A stretch of 64,000 nt of DNA from Acanthosepion esculentum (taxonomy: Eukaryota > Mollusca > Cephalopoda > Sepiida > Sepiidae), in NCBI GenBank assembly GCA_964036315.1, contig OZ038479.1, forward strand, positions 59,361,746 to 59,425,745, in the 5' to 3' direction. Below the pieces are notes generated by a model that was not told the origin of the DNA, did no database searches, and was given only the letters and a program-made list of their open reading frames with translations. Of this stretch, positions 60,166 through 64,000 are shown piece after piece. The translations under genes and the position numbers were made by a program. Each line of letters starts with the position of its first letter. The stretch's first letter is position 1.

Positions 60166-63100
60166 GAAGGCCTGTCCGATTAAACGAGACGTTACACCAC
60201 ATGTAGTCTAAACCAAATTTACTGAAAATGAATGATTGATTAGTATACTAGGCTTTTTAAGAATAGATGGAATACTTTTTAAATTACAATTAAAAAAAAA
60301 AAAAAGAAAACAGGGTTCGAATTTCATCTTAGAACTTCATTCAATTTTAATTTATAAAAATAAAAAAAAACAAGCAAAAAAATATTTTTAAAATGTTTAT
60401 TCTGTGAAGTTACGATACTGACAATTGAAATTGACAATATTTTTTTCATATTTGACGAAGAAAAGCAAACCAGGGTTCGATTTTTACCTTTTAGGTATCT
60501 CCACTTTTTCGTAGAAAACAGCATAGCATAATGAAAAAAGCCACAAAGTTATAAAAATAAAGTTTTATCGTCAAAATGTTTATTTAAGATGAAAGACCAA
60601 AATCTTTTTTGATTATTTTTTTTTAAAATTTTTTAATCCTTTCTAACACATTCGAAATTTTGGTTAAAATCTTGTTGTCATCAGGGTGGCATAATAATTG
60701 ACTTTTTTGCCCTTGTTTTCCATTGAAAACACATTGATTTGGAAATTATTGTAAAAATCAAATAATTGTCCGATTTTAATGAAATTTTCAGGACATATTC
60801 ACAAATGAATGAAATTATTTTGGAAATTTTCATTTTTTTTTTTTTTTTTTTACATATGTTACCCCCCACCCCTTTCTTGAAATTTCATGAAAAAAACTTT
60901 CTATTTCCTGAATTTTTTTTTTTATTTGTTAAAAGTAGGACTCCTTGGAAAATGTAAATCGCCAAATTTTTTTTCAAACTTGCACTATTCTAACTGAAAA
61001 TCGGCTCTGAATTGAAAAATAATGAATGACATTATTTAATTGGAAAAGTTTTTAATTGCTTTTGTAAATAAGTTATATTAAGGACACTATTGTGTGAAGA
61101 AATAAAATTTTTCCAATGAATAATGAATTTTTACAAGAATTTAAAAAAAAAAATTTTTTTAATTTTAATTATAATAATTTATAATCGTGTAAAAATTTGT
61201 ATTGGGCTATTTCCTGGATGTGATATAGTAATTAAGTGAAACAAAATTTACAAATCCGAAATTGAAAAGATTAATAAACATAGTTACACTATTCTATTTT
61301 TAAAATAATTTTTTTATTTTTTAATTTGTTCCCTTTTTTTTTTATCGATGAAACACTAACTTTCCAAAGAAATCAATTTAAGAAAATTTTATGGTATTTT
61401 AAATTATTTTTATTTTTGCATAAAGCATCTTCAAAAGGTAAATAAAAGTCAATAAATTATTAGATAATTGCGGAAAATATGTTCATGTGTAAAAATTACT
61501 ATTTAGTTAAAAAAACAAAAAAAAATGCATTCACTTAGATTTGGTAAATTTTATGTCAATTCTAGCCAGCCATACTAGTTGTCATCACTTTGTCACTCAA
61601 TTGCCCATCAATCATCGCTTCAGATAAACACAGCCGATCAATAATGAATGGCTGTGTATTACTTTTTTAAGCTATAAGTAAGTAATATTTATTTCAAATC
61701 AGATTAATTTAACTTTAAATTTTCTAATTTTACTCAATAACATGTCAGAAACATATATATATATATATGTATGTATGTATATATAAATAAGAAGAAAGAA
61801 CAGTAAGATATATAATCTGGTGTTCTTATTGATATTTTTTATTTTTATTTTTTTACAAAACAGTGCTCAATGTAAATTTAAATTTACAGAGCATAAATAT
61901 TGTAAATTAACTGATTTAAAATATGGTTCTTTTGCTACACAGTAATAACCATGTTTCAAAAATGGAAGCTAAAAACTTCAAATTTAATTTTGTAATTAAA
62001 TCAATTCGCTTGATGAAATGGAACTATTGCTTTTAATTACAAAATTAAATTTGACATTCTAACCTATATAATTTCTATCTGAAATACACCAGAATATTTT
62101 ACTTACTGGAAATAATAAATTTAATCCTTTAGCTTTCAATTTAAGCTAAAATGAAATCTTCAAGAATGCTTTTTTATTTTAAAAAATTCATTCTAAACCT
62201 TAGATATCAAAAATTTATGCCGAAATAGTGGAGGTACTTACCTTACATATTTAAATAAATAAAGAACAAACAATAAATAGATTAAAAATCTGCTTTTATT
62301 TGAATGATTAATCCATGGGAATCACCACTTATTCACGGAAAAAACAGCATAACATGATGAAAAAAGGCCCAAACTTAATAAAAACAAAGTTTTATTGTCA
62401 AAACTCAAAATGCTTGTTATTATTAAGAGGAAAAACGAAGTATTTTTTTAATTTTTTACTTAATTTTATGGAAAATTGAAAACAAGGCTCTCTATTTTCT
62501 TTTTTAATTAAATGCAGAAGACTTTGAAGAATATAAATCAATTTGTGTAAATCAAGCTCTGAATTGTAAAATACAAAACCAAAAAATCAAATAATAGTTG
62601 AATTTTATTGAAATTTTTAAGAATTTATCAAAAATAAATGAAATTGTTTCAGAAATGTTTGTTTTTTACAAAATTTGCAGTGAGTATGAAGATGTTATTT
62701 ATTTCTCAAAAGCCAGATGGCTCATTAAAGCAAGAAACTTAAAAAAATATTTCAATCATTGTTCTCTGAAATAAGAATTCATGCAAAGCAAAAAGCAAAA
62801 TTAGATATTTTTTTTAAAACAAAGAATGGTTGAATGATCTTGGTAGCTATCACTGAAATGTTGTCTAAACTTAATTTGTATTTCTAAAGAAAAGATCAAG
62901 AGCAAAAAATAAGTTTTATTTAGAAGTTACAACTTTTGATAACACAATTTTGCATTTTCAGAGGTTTTTTTAATAAACCCTGAAAATGCACAATTTCACC
63001 AAGAATTTTTTGTGAACTTTGAAAAATATAATAAATTATGTGGAGTTTTGTTGAAAGATTTTACAACCAGATTTTCTGACCTCAAAAATAGAAACTGAAT

Positions 63101-63588
63101 TATTTAGTGATCCATTTTCATTTAATTATGTGGAAGCACCAACCATAATACCAGCTTAGGATGCATTGAGCAGGGAATCTGGAAACTTAGAGAACATTCT
63201 CTATTCAAGACGTTCATTCAGTTTTATGAAATTGTCAATTTATCTAGAAAACTGTTGTGAACAATTATTTTTGTACATGCAAACATCAAAACTGCTGAAA
63301 GAAATAGGATTCCCATGAATTCTTAGAATAAAGACGAGTACCATAAAAACAGATATTGACAATATTATAAAAGGAAAGCAGGGTCAAAAATCACACTGAA
63401 TTTTATTTGGTGTATGTATAATTTCTTTTTTTCCTTTCAATAATACAGTAATTTTTGTAATTATATATATATTTGTTATTAACATTTCATATTCACATTT
63501 TGATCTTCTTAAAATCATATTTATATAAAATACTTTTTTGACACAGTGAATATATCTAAATTTCTAATTTGGCCCATTAAGAAAAAAA
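60166..63588. other. AT-rich interspersed repeats, no gene recognised
   Basis: Copies of the 21.05 kb dispersed repeat at 60.49-60.61 and 62.32-62.45 kb. Near 61.12-61.14 kb is an inverted copy of the caattcttgtaaaaattcatt phrase. There is a (TA)n/(TGTA)n tract at about 61755-61785. Long poly-T runs; no supported ORF. Confidence 0.5.
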
Positions 63589-64000
63589 GTTGGGCAATCC
63601 TGTTTTAGATGATGGAAAGGTCAGAAATAGAACACACTTCACATCTTATATTTTGTATATAATACAATGTATGTTTCATCATGTGTATATATGTACATTT
63701 CTGACAATGTGCCATTGTTTACTGTTACATTTTCTGACAATTCAAATATGTTTATTTGCTCTTGCTTTGTCTGTCTTTGAATTGTTTATTACTCATTATA
63801 TTGAATCTTTAGATGATGCTAAGGTCAGAAATAAAACACTCTCTGCATCATATATATTGTATTATTGACTTGAATAATCAGAGGCTAAAGCAAACAACTT
63901 TCTCTGCCTTCCCTAGATTTATTTAACTACTCTATTAAAATTCATGAGTTTGAATATATTATTATTACTTCTTATTGCATATCACTTTTGTGTGAACTTC
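63589..64000. repeat. Repeat with internal duplication, related to 55.2 and 54.0 kb
   Basis: The phrases aaggtcagaaatagaacac (63617) and aaggtcagaaataaaacac (63821) mark an internal duplication with ~204 bp spacing. The end (tctgccttccctagattt ... tattgcatatcacttttgt) matches 55.33-55.44 and 13.28-13.31 kb. It runs off the window and is probably the tail of another zinc-finger-type unit. Confidence 0.6.

Overview
The window reads as an AT-rich, transposon-laden nuclear chromosome segment of an animal, most likely a coleoid cephalopod (octopus or squid). That is an inference. The clues are tandem-finger C2H2 zinc-finger genes on one uninterrupted reading frame built on the HTGEKPYSCEVCGSAF repeat, eukaryotic splice signals, and remnants of Ty3/Gypsy, Ty1/Copia, Penelope, LINE, Tc1, mariner, P-element-like and Helitron elements. 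No operons, real rRNA or tRNA genes, or CRISPR arrays are seen. No housekeeping gene was recognised.

Backbone: three paralogous poly-zinc-finger genes lie on the + strand at about 6.7, 35.7 and 49.1 kb (8 intact fingers plus 1 degenerate, 13, and 8). Each is preceded by the same ~450 bp (a splice acceptor, then an untranslated leader holding a fossil finger) and starts at the same conserved ATG (MET-H/K-I-). Each is cut short by a different single-codon stop inside the array, with decaying finger remnants downstream. The same 3' flanking DNA follows them, with further detached copies at 11.5-13.2, 53-54, 55.4-56 and 63.6-64 kb. The cluster therefore grew by segmental duplication. Four dispersed copies of another block (20.5, 23.4, 42.4 and 59.2 kb, all +) end in a conserved splice-donor motif and look like duplicated 5' noncoding exons for these genes.

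Region by region: 0-5.5 kb, Gypsy RT and integrase fragments, a 42 bp perfect palindrome, a tRNA-like SINE head, an LTR-element gag-protease relic and ~170 bp tandem repeats. 6-9.2 kb, zinc-finger gene 1 and its tail. 9.3-13.2 kb, a transposon-protein scrap, a P-element-like transposase relic and a complete 705 bp non-autonomous Helitron. 14-18.7 kb, a duplicated block, a dead mariner and a Gypsy gag. 20-24 kb, two exon-1-like repeats, a ~540 bp foldback element and a candidate tiny spliced gene with a signal-peptide-like product. 24.7-26.4 kb, an unnamed transposon-type protein. 28.7-29.4 kb, a GC-rich tandem duplication. 30.9-35.25 kb, a degenerate Copia with a LINE 3' end nested in its gag and a 95 bp hairpin in its RT. 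35.3-40.4 kb, zinc-finger gene 2 and tail. 40.7-43 kb, short repeats, a GC island, a foldback arm and an exon-1-like repeat. 46-46.9 kb, Penelope. 47.6-48.05 kb, an AT minisatellite. 48.7-50.2 kb, zinc-finger gene 3. 53-64 kb, 3'-tail copies, a Tc1 with both TIRs and TA duplication, a fourth exon-1-like repeat, and AT-rich interspersed repeats.

The only features likely to encode functional protein are the three zinc-finger ORFs (nuclear DNA-binding proteins without a visible effector domain) and, speculatively, the small spliced gene at 22.1 kb. Everything else is mobile-element debris or duplicated noncoding sequence. All assignments were made by eye without database searches.
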